Source: Bacteroidota bacterium (GTDB lineage Bacteria > Bacteroidota > Bacteroidia > Chitinophagales > Chitinophagaceae). From it: 35,863 nucleotides of DNA. Shown piece after piece: positions 1-7,184 of this stretch. Each line of letters starts with the position of its first letter. The stretch's first letter is position 1. The stretch is taken from the NCBI GenBank assembly GCA_018266455.1, contig JAFEAJ010000033.1:1-35863 (forward strand), in the 5' to 3' direction. Below the pieces are notes generated by a model. It worked only from the letters and a program-made list of their open reading frames with translations. It was not told where the DNA came from and did no database searches. A program made the position numbers and the translations under genes.

Positions 1-360
1 CTCATCAGGTGTGAGCAATTTTATCAATTCGCGAACGATGCTGCTGGGGATGCCTTCGAAGAAATCAGTCCTGTCGTCAGGGGGCAAAGTGTTCAACAGT
101 TCTGCAATTTTTGACGGGGGCAAATCCCGCATTACTCTTTTTTGGGTGGGAAGGTCCAATATTTTAAAAGTGCTGGCAGCACGATGGATGCTGAGGTTAT
201 CTATGATTTGCTGTTCATATTCGGGATATTCATCAACCAGCTTAGCTACATCGCTGATGTTCTGGTTGTCTAAAAATTCTTTAAGTCCCGGCATGTCATT
301 CCCCTGCATGATTTCCAGAAACTGTTCAAGCATTAAATGATTTTCAAATTCCAGCTCCAT
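1..360 (-). CDS. mgtE: Magnesium transporter MgtE, N-terminal part (runs off window)
   Basis: The minus strand reads in frame from an ATG at 360 to the window edge, giving 120 residues beginning MELEFENHLMLEQFLEIM. The segment around LPTQKRVMRDLPPSKIAELL and LNTLPPDDRTDFFEGIP is typical of the superhelical MgtE N domain (alternating 'LP...A.LL..L...D' helices). In the family this cytoplasmic domain senses Mg2+ and precedes paired CBS domains and a five-helix membrane domain, which would lie beyond the window. The full protein would be an inner-membrane Mg2+ channel. The gene is truncated only by the window boundary. Identification rests on the N domain alone, so a different protein carrying an MgtE-N domain remains possible. 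Confidence 0.8.
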   Translation of the reverse strand, partial: MELEFENHLMLEQFLEIMQGNDMPGLKEFLDNQNISDVAKLVDEYPEYEQQIIDNLSIHRAASTFKILDLPTQKRVMRDLPPSKIAELLNTLPPDDRTDFFEGIPSSIVRELIKLLTPDE

Positions 361-446
361 GTGCCAAATTTACTATTTAGTGGTTAGTAAAATTGTTTTG
401 ATTCAATTTTGGAATAAAATGGGATTAAATGTTTATGTGCTTAATT

Positions 447-480
447 GAAAAACCCCGGCATAAAGGCCGGGGTTTTTTTT
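447..480 (-). terminator. Intrinsic terminator 3' of the OmpA-family gene
   Basis: A perfect 7-bp GC stem (CCCCGGC at 453-459, GCCGGGG at 466-472) encloses a 6-nt loop and is flanked by A5 on the left and T8 on the right, so it can work on either strand. It lies 18 nt past the stop of the minus-strand OmpA gene and upstream of mgtE, so it most likely ends the OmpA transcript and insulates mgtE. Confidence 0.8.
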
Positions 481-497
481 GTAATTGCATTTAAAGA

Positions 498-1808
498 TCA
501 ATATTTCAATTTCAATTCTACTCTTCTGTTCTTTGCCCTTCCTTGTGCGGTTTTATTGCTTGCGATGGGTTTGGCATCGCCAAAACCAGCAGAGGAAAGC
601 CTGTTTTGGCCAATACTCCCTTTTGTAGTGAGGTAATCGAACACCGCTTTTGCCCTGTTTTCGCTGAGCAGTTGATTTTTGTCGGGCTTGCCTGTATTAT
701 CAGTATGGCCTTCAATATCCAATTTTAAATTTGGGTCATCTTTCAAAATTTTCGCCACTTCGTCCAAAGGTTTATAAGACCTGGCAAGCAGTTTCGAGCT
801 TCCGGTGGCGAAGAAAATATTTTTGGCATCATACATTACTTTCTTCACGATTTCTTCTTTTACCAATGGGCAGCCCTGGTTTTCCTTGACGCCCGGCAGG
901 TTAGGGCACCTGTCTTCTTCATCATTCACTCCATCCCCATCTGAATCGGGGATAGGGCAGCCATTGTATTTGGCAACGCCAGCCAGGGTTGGGCATTTGT
1001 CTTCTTCGTCATTGATGCCGTCGCCATCTGTATCGGGAATGGGACAGCCATTGTATTTCGCTGTTCCTTTCTGGTTCGGGCATTTATCGTCTTTGTCAGG
1101 GATGCCATCACCATCTGTATCAGGGCAGCCATGAAATTGGGCAAGCCCGGAAACAGTTGGGCATTCGTCCAGGCTATCAACAATGCCATCGCCATCGCTG
1201 TCTTTAGGAGGCGCGACAACTGGAATGACAACTGTTTTAGGTGCTGGTTTTGGTTTAGCAGGAGAAATATTTTCAGCAATGCCTAATGAATAGAAAAGAT
1301 TATTATCGAGATTGGATTTGCTGAGCGAAGCACGATAATTCATTTGCAGGAAAATATAAGTCTTGCTCTGCAGGTTGATCTGGATGCCACCACCTAATGG
1401 TGCATAAGTGGCCCAGGTGCCAGAATAATTCCCCGCCCCAATACCAGCGGTAAGGAATGGATTTAGCAAGTGATTATCGGAAAAGGCGCGCAAATGCAGG
1501 GATCCTTCAAATTCATTTTCATAGCTTGCAGTGGATACCGTATCTTTTTTTGAGTAGCTGCTGAATAAACCATTATACCTGATGGAAAAATCAAGGTTGC
1601 TGGTAAGGCCTTTCCAGAACATCAAAGAAAAACCAGGATTCAGGTTGTCATTGCTAAAGGAATTACTTGCCGAAAGCGGTTGCTTAAAATCGGTTGTGTT
1701 AGCGCTGAAACCAATCAGGCTTCCTTTTTTTGGTGAAGCAAATTCTTGTGCAGAAACGGATAGCACCGTTGAAGAGAACAAAAGCAATGAGAAAATCTTT
1801 TTTGTCAT
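498..1808 (-). CDS. OmpA-family outer membrane protein with TSP3 repeats
   Basis: The product is 436 residues from the ATG at 1808. The in-frame ATG at 1850 would place 14 residues ahead of a perfect signal peptide (MTKKIFSLLLFSSTVLSVSAQ), so the later start is preferred. Residues about 25-195 look like an eight-stranded OmpA-type barrel (alternating aromatic strands, 'GIGAGNYSGTWATYAPLGGG'). Next come four calcium-binding thrombospondin type 3 repeats of the form D-x-DGDG-x-x-D-x-x-D-x-CP. The C-terminal peptidoglycan-binding OmpA domain follows, with IFFATGSSKL, DIEGHTDNTG and NRRVELKLKY. The family role is to anchor the outer membrane to peptidoglycan. The gene is monocistronic, followed by a strong terminator and preceded by a TAATTTTG promoter-like element. 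Confidence 0.93.
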   Translation of the reverse strand: MTKKIFSLLLFSSTVLSVSAQEFASPKKGSLIGFSANTTDFKQPLSASNSFSNDNLNPGFSLMFWKGLTSNLDFSIRYNGLFSSYSKKDTVSTASYENEFEGSLHLRAFSDNHLLNPFLTAGIGAGNYSGTWATYAPLGGGIQINLQSKTYIFLQMNYRASLSKSNLDNNLFYSLGIAENISPAKPKPAPKTVVIPVVAPPKDSDGDGIVDSLDECPTVSGLAQFHGCPDTDGDGIPDKDDKCPNQKGTAKYNGCPIPDTDGDGINDEEDKCPTLAGVAKYNGCPIPDSDGDGVNDEEDRCPNLPGVKENQGCPLVKEEIVKKVMYDAKNIFFATGSSKLLARSYKPLDEVAKILKDDPNLKLDIEGHTDNTGKPDKNQLLSENRAKAVFDYLTTKGSIGQNRLSSAGFGDAKPIASNKTAQGRAKNRRVELKLKY

Positions 1809-1889
1809 GTGTTGATTTTTTAGGTGAAATCGAAGAGGCAATAAGGCCATCTTGGATAGTGCAATTATTAAATTTTAGAATTTGAGGCG

Positions 1890-1897
1890 CAAAATTA
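1890..1897 (-). promoter_or_regulatory. Candidate -7 element (TAATTTTG) for the OmpA-family gene
   Basis: The minus strand reads TAATTTTG, an exact match to the Bacteroidota -7 consensus TAnnTTTG. It lies about 80 nt upstream of the chosen OmpA ATG. No TTTG sits at the expected -33 distance, so the call is tentative. Confidence 0.35.
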
Positions 1898-1965
1898 ATT
1901 ATAATCTATCAAATAGCGGTGCATTTTTTGGGTATAATGCCTCTTCATTTTTAAAAAGATTGTCG

Positions 1966-2349
1966 ATGATATTGCCTTGTTTATATGTTGGCCATTCAAA
2001 AGATAAGGACAGGGGAGTGTTTGCTTCAGAAGATATTGCAGAAGGAACAATAATTGAAATTTCTCCGGTTATAGTAATGGGCAAAGAAGAAAGGGCTGTG
2101 CTTGATAAAACACGGTTGCATGATTATATTTTTGAATGGGGCAACGATAAATGCGGGTGTTGCGTGGCATTAGGGTATGTGTCGATTTATAATCATTCTT
2201 ACCGGTCGAATTGTGAATACGAAATGGATTATGCAGAACAACTGATCAGGATCAAAACCGTGCATTATGTAAAAGCAGGGGATGAACTGTGCATAAATTA
2301 TAACGGAGATTTCGATAGTAAAAAACCGGTTTGGTTTGATGCCAGGTAA
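1966..2349 (+). CDS. Small SET-domain protein
   Basis: The reading frame opens at 1882, but homologous sequence appears to begin at MILPCLYVGHSKDKDRGVFA, so the ATG at 1966 is preferred (127 residues). The product is essentially a bare SET domain. RGVFASEDIAEGTIIE is the N-terminal SET strand, YNHSYRSNCEYEM matches the NHSxxxN cofactor/pseudoknot motif, and GDELCINYNGDF matches the GEEL-x-x-x-Y motif with its conserved tyrosine. SET proteins transfer methyl groups from S-adenosylmethionine to protein lysines. The substrate of bacterial stand-alone SET proteins is mostly unknown, and no neighbour reveals it here. The gene converges on the barrel protein gene with a 23-nt gap. Confidence 0.85.
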   Translation: MILPCLYVGHSKDKDRGVFASEDIAEGTIIEISPVIVMGKEERAVLDKTRLHDYIFEWGNDKCGCCVALGYVSIYNHSYRSNCEYEMDYAEQLIRIKTVHYVKAGDELCINYNGDFDSKKPVWFDAR

Positions 2350-2372
2350 TCAATTGATCAACAAAAAATGAT

Positions 2373-3953
2373 TTAATGCCTTGATTTTTTCAGGGCTGGT
2401 GAAAATTTGATAGCCAGGTTTATTCCATAACTGCTCAAGCTTACATTTCCTAAGCCTATTTTGCGCAATGGGAGCTTGATATAAGGCTCCAGTTGGAACG
2501 AGATGTTCTTGCTAAGGTATGTTTCGAAGCCGCCAGACAGGTTAAATGTCGAAAACCAGAAATTTTTGCGCGGATCAGCTGCTGGCTGGTTGACCCATGC
2601 CGAAGCTGCAAGGTTATAATGGCAGAAATAATTGTAATCTTCGCCTTGCATTAAATAAGAAGAGGAGCCTGCTCCAATAAAGAAGGAAGTGTTGTCTTCG
2701 AAAGAAAAGTCATACCTGAAATTGAGAGGCACTTCGAACATTTTAAACGAGCCTTTCACAAATTCAATATCCCCATTAGGGCGAGCGGCCCCTGGCCCAG
2801 GATGGAAATGATGTCCATCTACTTCATAGTACTTGTGCGTATAGATGATTGCCGTGTTCACTGACAACCTGCTGAGCAGGTGGTAGCCAATAGCCAGCCC
2901 AACGCTGCTTCCTAATTTTGTATCTGTGTATGCATATTTCACTTTTGAATAATCAGGGCCGAAAACAATGCCGATTTCAAGTGGCCTGTTTGTGTTCAGC
3001 GATCTTTTGCCTGTTGGCTGTCTGCTTATTTTGCCTGCCTCTGCAAGCAACGAAGAGTCGCTAATAATAATGGCTGAACGGTTGATGGCAAGTGGGGCTA
3101 ACCCGGAATGGGCGTAGCTTAACCTGCTTTCTGCAATACCTTGGGGATTGCTGTTTTCGGGTGAGATGTTTTCAATAATATCATTGTTGCTGTTGTTTAA
3201 TGTTTTGTTATCTGTCAATTTATTTCGGCGATCAGCATTCTTTTTTAAGTTATTCTTTTTCGGTGACTTACCGGGTGCAATACCTGAAGTTAGGCCATTG
3301 GCTTCAGGGCTTGTATGGTTAGTGCTGTTTATGTTGCTAAAATTCTTTTTGTTTTTTATTCTTGCATTGGTTGAGTAAGGCTTTTCTTCCAATGGGTTAT
3401 TGCTCCTGCCCAAAGGTGCAATTGCATCACCTGTTCCGCTTTTGCCTGTTTCGTCCTGCTTCCCTTTTTCTGTTTTTTCTATAGGGTCAAAGGCAGTATT
3501 GTCCATTCCGGTTTTTTGCTTTTCGGTCAGTTTTTCTTTTTCAATAGATGTATTGTTTTGAGCGGGCAAATTGTCCTTTGCAATACTATTGCCAGTTATC
3601 GTTTCAGCCTTTTTTCCTGTGGTATTGCCTTCTCCAGTATTTGCTTTTGAAATGTCGTTCTTGTTATCTTTTAGTGTAAAGTTCTTCGTGATTGTTATGT
3701 TGTTTTTTTTGCTTGATTTAAAAAGAAAATAACCGGTAGCGATAATAGTAATGACCATTGTGGTGTATACAAGGGGATAATAAATACCATGTGGTGCTGG
3801 CGCTTCTTGGCCCGGGGGTGAAGGTGCGGCGCCTAACTCGATGTCCAATCGTTTTTCCAACGCCTCCCATGACGAGGCATTTTTTTCTACCTCATAAGCA
3901 TCGGCGGCTTCCCGGCTTAGGCGATCCAGCTCGTTATCTGAGAGGTTGAACAT
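2373..3953 (-). CDS. Single-TM protein with C-terminal β-barrel; candidate dual-membrane anti-sigma factor
   Basis: The product has 526 residues in three zones. Residues 1-55 are charged and helical (SREAADAYEV, SSWEALEKRLDIEL) and lack a signal peptide, so they are predicted cytoplasmic. A hydrophobic segment at about 59-78 (YYPLVYTTMVITIIATGYFL) follows. Residues 80 to about 320 are a low-complexity N/K/T/S-rich linker. The last 200 residues are aromatic alternating strands typical of outer-membrane β-barrels of the porT/OMP_b-brl type, ending in SYGINLAIKFSPALKKSRH. The start overlaps the end of the ECF sigma gene by 20 nt, implying translational coupling. This matches the dual-membrane-spanning anti-sigma (Dma) architecture reported from Bacteroides. 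Sigma inhibition is inferred, not shown. The alternative is an ordinary barrel protein with an atypical anchor. Confidence 0.75.
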   Translation of the reverse strand: MFNLSDNELDRLSREAADAYEVEKNASSWEALEKRLDIELGAAPSPPGQEAPAPHGIYYPLVYTTMVITIIATGYFLFKSSKKNNITITKNFTLKDNKNDISKANTGEGNTTGKKAETITGNSIAKDNLPAQNNTSIEKEKLTEKQKTGMDNTAFDPIEKTEKGKQDETGKSGTGDAIAPLGRSNNPLEEKPYSTNARIKNKKNFSNINSTNHTSPEANGLTSGIAPGKSPKKNNLKKNADRRNKLTDNKTLNNSNNDIIENISPENSNPQGIAESRLSYAHSGLAPLAINRSAIIISDSSLLAEAGKISRQPTGKRSLNTNRPLEIGIVFGPDYSKVKYAYTDTKLGSSVGLAIGYHLLSRLSVNTAIIYTHKYYEVDGHHFHPGPGAARPNGDIEFVKGSFKMFEVPLNFRYDFSFEDNTSFFIGAGSSSYLMQGEDYNYFCHYNLAASAWVNQPAADPRKNFWFSTFNLSGGFETYLSKNISFQLEPYIKLPLRKIGLGNVSLSSYGINLAIKFSPALKKSRH

Positions 3954-4527
3954 AAATTTTATGGTCAGTTTTTTTTAAAAGTATCTTTCTGAGGTTTTCT
4001 CTTGCTTTTGATAAGTTGGATTTTGAGGCTCCTACGGAAATCCCTAATTGTTTGGCTATCTCATCATGTGACATCCCTTCAATAACAAATAAATTGAAAA
4101 CAGTCCTATATGCGGGCGACAATTGCCTTATTGCCAGAATTATTTCTTTATACGAAAGCACATCTAATCCGTTTTCTTCTCGGCTGGCAATATTTTCTGT
4201 TTCTTTTGTTAATATTTTATTGGCAGTCTTTGACGCATTTTTTCTGTAATGGTCAATGCAGGTGTTGATCAAGATCCTTTTAAACCAACCTTTAAGCGCT
4301 ATTTCAATATTTGCATGCCTCGCCTCATCAAACTGGCCGATGTTTTTGAATAATTTTATGAAGCCTTCATTCGCTATTTCTTCAGCTTCTTCTGCATGGT
4401 CCTGATAACGATAACAAACCCTCATGGCATATTCCTTAAGCAGTTGATACAACTCTTTCTGGCTGCTTCTTTCATTTTTACGGCAACCTGCAATTATTGC
4501 GCTTATGTGGTTACTTCCTGCGATCAA
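3934..4527 (-). CDS. ECF-type RNA polymerase sigma-70 factor
   Basis: The product is 197 residues, a usual ECF length. Region 2 spans about residues 25-66 (QLLKEYAMRVCYRYQDHAEE, EEIANEGFIKLFKNIGQFD) and binds core polymerase and the -10 element. After a linker, region 4 (QLSPAYRTVFNLFVIEGMSH, DEIAKQLGISVGASKSNLSK) carries the helix-turn-helix that reads the -35 element. The stop codon lies inside the start of the barrel protein gene, and the two are surely one operon. By analogy with other ECF systems, the downstream membrane protein would hold the sigma factor inactive until a signal arrives. The regulon cannot be read from the window. Confidence 0.93.
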   Translation of the reverse strand: MIAGSNHISAIIAGCRKNERSSQKELYQLLKEYAMRVCYRYQDHAEEAEEIANEGFIKLFKNIGQFDEARHANIEIALKGWFKRILINTCIDHYRKNASKTANKILTKETENIASREENGLDVLSYKEIILAIRQLSPAYRTVFNLFVIEGMSHDEIAKQLGISVGASKSNLSKARENLRKILLKKTDHKIYVQPLR

Positions 4528-4623
4528 AGTTGTTAAGGTTGTGATGTATGAAAGCGCAAACTACCCCACACACTATGGCGATGACGTGAATAAATTGTTA
4601 AAGGTTGCTTTTTGCCCTCAAAG

Positions 4624-6042
4624 TTAAGGCAAGGCCGCGGCTGCCAGCTTAATATGGGCATTTGCATATACCTGTACCTGGATGCCATCATTTTTTACAA
4701 GTAAGCCAGCTATCTTCAGTTCATTGATCTTTCCTTCGGAATAGATGTTGTTGGCAATGTAGTTATTCAGTTTGGCTTCCATAACAGGCAGTTTGCTTTT
4801 TATTAAAGCGCCAATATCCAGGTAAGATTTGCCAGAAAGGCTTTTTTTGATCTTATTATGGAACAGTTTTTTTGCAATTTTTAAAGCCAGGTCTTCATCT
4901 TCAATTGAATAAGAAATGTCAGGAATGGCAAGTGTTTGATTGGCAACATCGAGGACAGGTGTTCCACGAAGGTATAACCTGCCGCTGTTGCTGCCTGAGA
5001 AATCAACCATTACCTCAATTTGATGGTTGCCAGCTCCTTTGACAGAGGCATTGCGCACGACTATTGTCCGCCCCTTTATTTCAAAAGATTTATCACGCAG
5101 GGTATCATCCAATAATTTCGATAAAAAAACATAATCATAATCAGCGTTCAGGTAAATGGATGATTCCGTTTTGTTGTTGTCAGTGCTGAGCATGGGAAAG
5201 CCAATGCTCGTATAGGAGCTTGCACTGTCAGATGATAGCTTGGGCCTGCAACTTGCACCTATTGAAATGCTAAAAGTGTCTTTTGAGAAATTTAATTGGC
5301 CTAATTGCACTGATATCGGGTTTAATGATATAAAACCATACCTGCTTACCGGAACTGTTTTATAATGCAGGTACAATGGCAGTAATGTTTTTGAAAAATC
5401 GATGCTGTTGATGGCAGAATCCAATTTGTTGCAGAAAGCATTTACTGAGGAACGAACACTATCTGCCACAAGCCCTGTGACATCGCTTGAGAACATTGAC
5501 ACAATGCATTTGTCGTAAGCCTCCAGGCGTTCAAGTTTTGTTACGGTCTTCAATTTATAGGTAGGGAGGAAATATAATTGTGAGCTAACTGTAATGCCTA
5601 TCTTACGTAATGGCTCATTTCCATAGCCACAGCTTCCGGAAATCCAAGGCGTTACGGGTTTGTTCAATGCGCAAAGGCATTTGCTCCCCGATAGCTGATA
5701 ATTCCCGGTGAACTGAATGCCTATTTTGTTATTAACACAGGTCAGGCTGAGAGGAGAGCGCACAAAATGATATTTGTACCTGAAATCGCAGGCAGGCTGC
5801 GAGAAATCCGGCCAATTATCGGAATTGAATTCTTTAGGCACCATTGAGTCTGCTTTGGCAAGCATTGGGGGAGCGAATAATTCAACCCTCAGGTTGATAT
5901 CGCTTGGCGGGAGCTGCGGCAAAGAATCGGGAAGATGGATTGGAGGTTTTTCGTTATTGGATGCTGATATTTTTTTTGATGAGGAGCAAGAGTTGATGAA
6001 TAAAAAGAACAAACTGATAACTGGTATTAGAGCAAGCTTCAT
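4624..6042 (-). CDS. DUF4403-type lipoprotein
   Basis: The product is 472 residues. The N-terminus MKLALIPVISLFFLFINSC is a lipoprotein signal with the acylated cysteine at 19, followed by SSS and so probably sorted to an envelope membrane. The body is a long β-rich protein. The sequence around INLRVELFAPPMLAKADSMV, an early HFVRSPLSLTCVNNKIGI segment, and a C-terminal block of repeated amphipathic strands (SYLDIGALIKSKLPVMEAKL) fit the uncharacterised DUF4403 family as I remember it. No catalytic motif is visible. The gene is on the same strand as the sigma factor, 96 nt upstream of it in the minus direction of layout, with no terminator-like hairpin between them. Biochemical function is unknown. 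Confidence 0.65.
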   Translation of the reverse strand: MKLALIPVISLFFLFINSCSSSKKISASNNEKPPIHLPDSLPQLPPSDINLRVELFAPPMLAKADSMVPKEFNSDNWPDFSQPACDFRYKYHFVRSPLSLTCVNNKIGIQFTGNYQLSGSKCLCALNKPVTPWISGSCGYGNEPLRKIGITVSSQLYFLPTYKLKTVTKLERLEAYDKCIVSMFSSDVTGLVADSVRSSVNAFCNKLDSAINSIDFSKTLLPLYLHYKTVPVSRYGFISLNPISVQLGQLNFSKDTFSISIGASCRPKLSSDSASSYTSIGFPMLSTDNNKTESSIYLNADYDYVFLSKLLDDTLRDKSFEIKGRTIVVRNASVKGAGNHQIEVMVDFSGSNSGRLYLRGTPVLDVANQTLAIPDISYSIEDEDLALKIAKKLFHNKIKKSLSGKSYLDIGALIKSKLPVMEAKLNNYIANNIYSEGKINELKIAGLLVKNDGIQVQVYANAHIKLAAAALP

Positions 6043-6406
6043 AATGGCTTTTGATGTATTTATGCGAAATTAAGAAAGCATCACCCAACAACCGAGTAGA
6101 AGGTTTTTGTTAATCCAGTCAAGGATAAAAAATGAAGAGCATGCGAACGAAGATTGTGTTGGCCTAAATAGAAAACGATATAATAATGAAAGCCAAGGTT
6201 GGTGGCCTATCAAGATTGCCTTACTTAACTTATTACAATGGTTCAAAGCCTGGTTAAAAAATTTTAAGCCTGATGCCTGCAACTTAGTTGAAATATTGAG
6301 ATCAATTCGTACAATGTATTAGCTTATTGATATAAAAGTCTTTAGATATTTTGTTGAGTTTGCCGCTCTTCATTGAATAAAGCCGCTTTAGTAGTTATTA
6401 TGCCAT

Positions 6407-6437
6407 ATAATGTACTTTGTATTGCATAGTACATTAT
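6407..6437. promoter_or_regulatory. Perfect 10-bp inverted repeat, candidate operator
   Basis: ATAATGTACT (6407-6416) and AGTACATTAT (6428-6437) are exact reverse complements separated by 11 nt, so the arm centres are 21 bp apart, two helical turns. The right arm ends 8 nt before the TATCTTTG -7 element, so the repeat covers the -33 region. This geometry suits a dimeric regulator. There is no T-tract, so it is not a terminator. Confidence 0.6.
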
Positions 6438-6445
6438 TTAAAACA

Positions 6446-6453
6446 TATCTTTG
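6446..6453 (+). promoter_or_regulatory. Candidate -7 element (TATCTTTG) of the small secreted protein gene
   Basis: Exact match to TAnnTTTG, 51 nt ahead of the ATG at 6505. A TTG at 6422-6424 lies 21 nt upstream, a usual -33 distance, inside the spacer of the inverted repeat. Confidence 0.6.
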
Positions 6454-6504
6454 TTATGTCAATGATTTAAAACTCAAATTGATTAACAATAAAAACTTAA
6501 AACA

Positions 6505-6945
6505 ATGAAAAAAGGAATTTTGATTTTTGCTTTAATGCTGACAGGTTTCAGCTACAGCTTTGCCAACCCAACTGATGGCATCAACAAAAAAGCAGTTGCG
6601 TCTTTTAATAAAGATTTTTCAGATGCCCGAAACATTCAATGGCAGCAGAGGGATAATTATGTAATGGCAACGTTTTCGTTGAATAATGAAATTATGTTTG
6701 CGTATTACAATGCCAATGGTGAGCTATTAGGCGTCCTAAGGAATATCCTTTCAGACAAACTGCCGATTTCACAGTTGGTAAGCCTTAAAAAAGATTATTC
6801 CGGCTACTGGATCAGTAATCTTTTTGAAGCGAATATGAACGATGAAAGCACATACTATGTTACTCTTGAAAATGCTGATGAAGAATTGGTTTTGAAATCG
6901 TCAGGCAATGGGTGGGGCGTATATTCAAAAAAAGGGAAAGAATAA
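6505..6945 (+). CDS. Small secreted protein, possibly PepSY-like
   Basis: The product is 146 residues with a clean signal peptide (MKKGILIFALMLTGFSYSFA, cleavage near ANP). The mature part begins with KKAVASFNKDFSDARNIQWQ, followed by a strand pattern YVMATFSLNNEIMFAYYNAN-GELLGVLRN. This resembles the small secreted Bacteroidota proteins with a PepSY-like/BLIP-like fold, in which 'A..F...F..A..V.W' leads into a 'Y.A.F...G..' hairpin. No catalytic residues are recognisable. The gene stands alone between an unusually well-defined promoter/operator and a strong terminator, suggesting regulated single-gene expression. Function is unknown. Confidence 0.85.
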   Translation: MKKGILIFALMLTGFSYSFANPTDGINKKAVASFNKDFSDARNIQWQQRDNYVMATFSLNNEIMFAYYNANGELLGVLRNILSDKLPISQLVSLKKDYSGYWISNLFEANMNDESTYYVTLENADEELVLKSSGNGWGVYSKKGKE

Positions 6946-6967
6946 TTTGAAGACAGGAATAATCAAA

Positions 6968-6995
6968 AAGCAAGCCTCCTGGCTTGCTTTTTTTT
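6968..6995 (+). terminator. Intrinsic terminator of the small secreted protein gene
   Basis: A perfect 9-bp stem (AAGCAAGCC at 6968-6976, GGCTTGCTT at 6981-6989) with a TCCT loop runs into an eight-T tract, 23 nt after the stop codon. Confidence 0.88.
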
Positions 6996-7037
6996 GCAAC
7001 TTTTTTTAAAATTCTATTGAGTTCTTATACAGTTTAG

Positions 7038-7108
7038 TTGCCCGATGAGGGCTCGAACCCCAACATTCAGAGCCAGAATCTGACGTACTACCATTATACT
7101 ATCGGGCA
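7038..7108 (-). tRNA. tRNA-Gln (anticodon CTG)
   Basis: The minus strand folds as a 71-nt cloverleaf. The acceptor is TGCCCGA/TCGGGCA with discriminator A, and positions 8-9 are TA. The D stem is GTAT/GTAC with GG in the loop. The anticodon stem is TCAGA/TCTGA with loop TTCTGGC, placing CTG at 7074-7076 (minus). The T stem is TGGGG/CCTCA with loop TTCGAGC. CTG reads CAG, so this is a glutamine tRNA. The 3' CCA is not encoded and would be added post-transcriptionally. It is on the same strand as, and downstream of, the S9 peptidase gene. Confidence 0.93.
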
Positions 7109-7184
7109 ATAGGGATGCAAATATAGTTTTTTATGTTGTTACCTATAAAATTGCTTGTATACTGGAATTTGTTTTAATGATTTT

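Larger units (their letters stand above)
6043..6504. other. Intergenic region between two divergent genes
   Basis: About 460 nt without a credible gene. The left half (6070-6320) contains only short open frames on both strands, with no homology-like composition or plausible starts. The right half carries the inverted repeat and promoter listed separately. It must hold the promoters of the DUF4403 gene (minus) and of the small secreted protein (plus). Confidence 0.7.

Noticed and set aside
870..1200. Tandem repetition in the OmpA-family gene considered as a DNA repeat or CRISPR-like array
   Set aside because: The periodicity is explained by four thrombospondin type 3 protein repeats in frame, and the units are diverged at DNA level.
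6070..6322. Two overlapping short open frames on opposite strands (70 and 71 codons)
   Set aside because: Both sit in the same intergenic stretch, lack credible starts and show no protein-like patterns.
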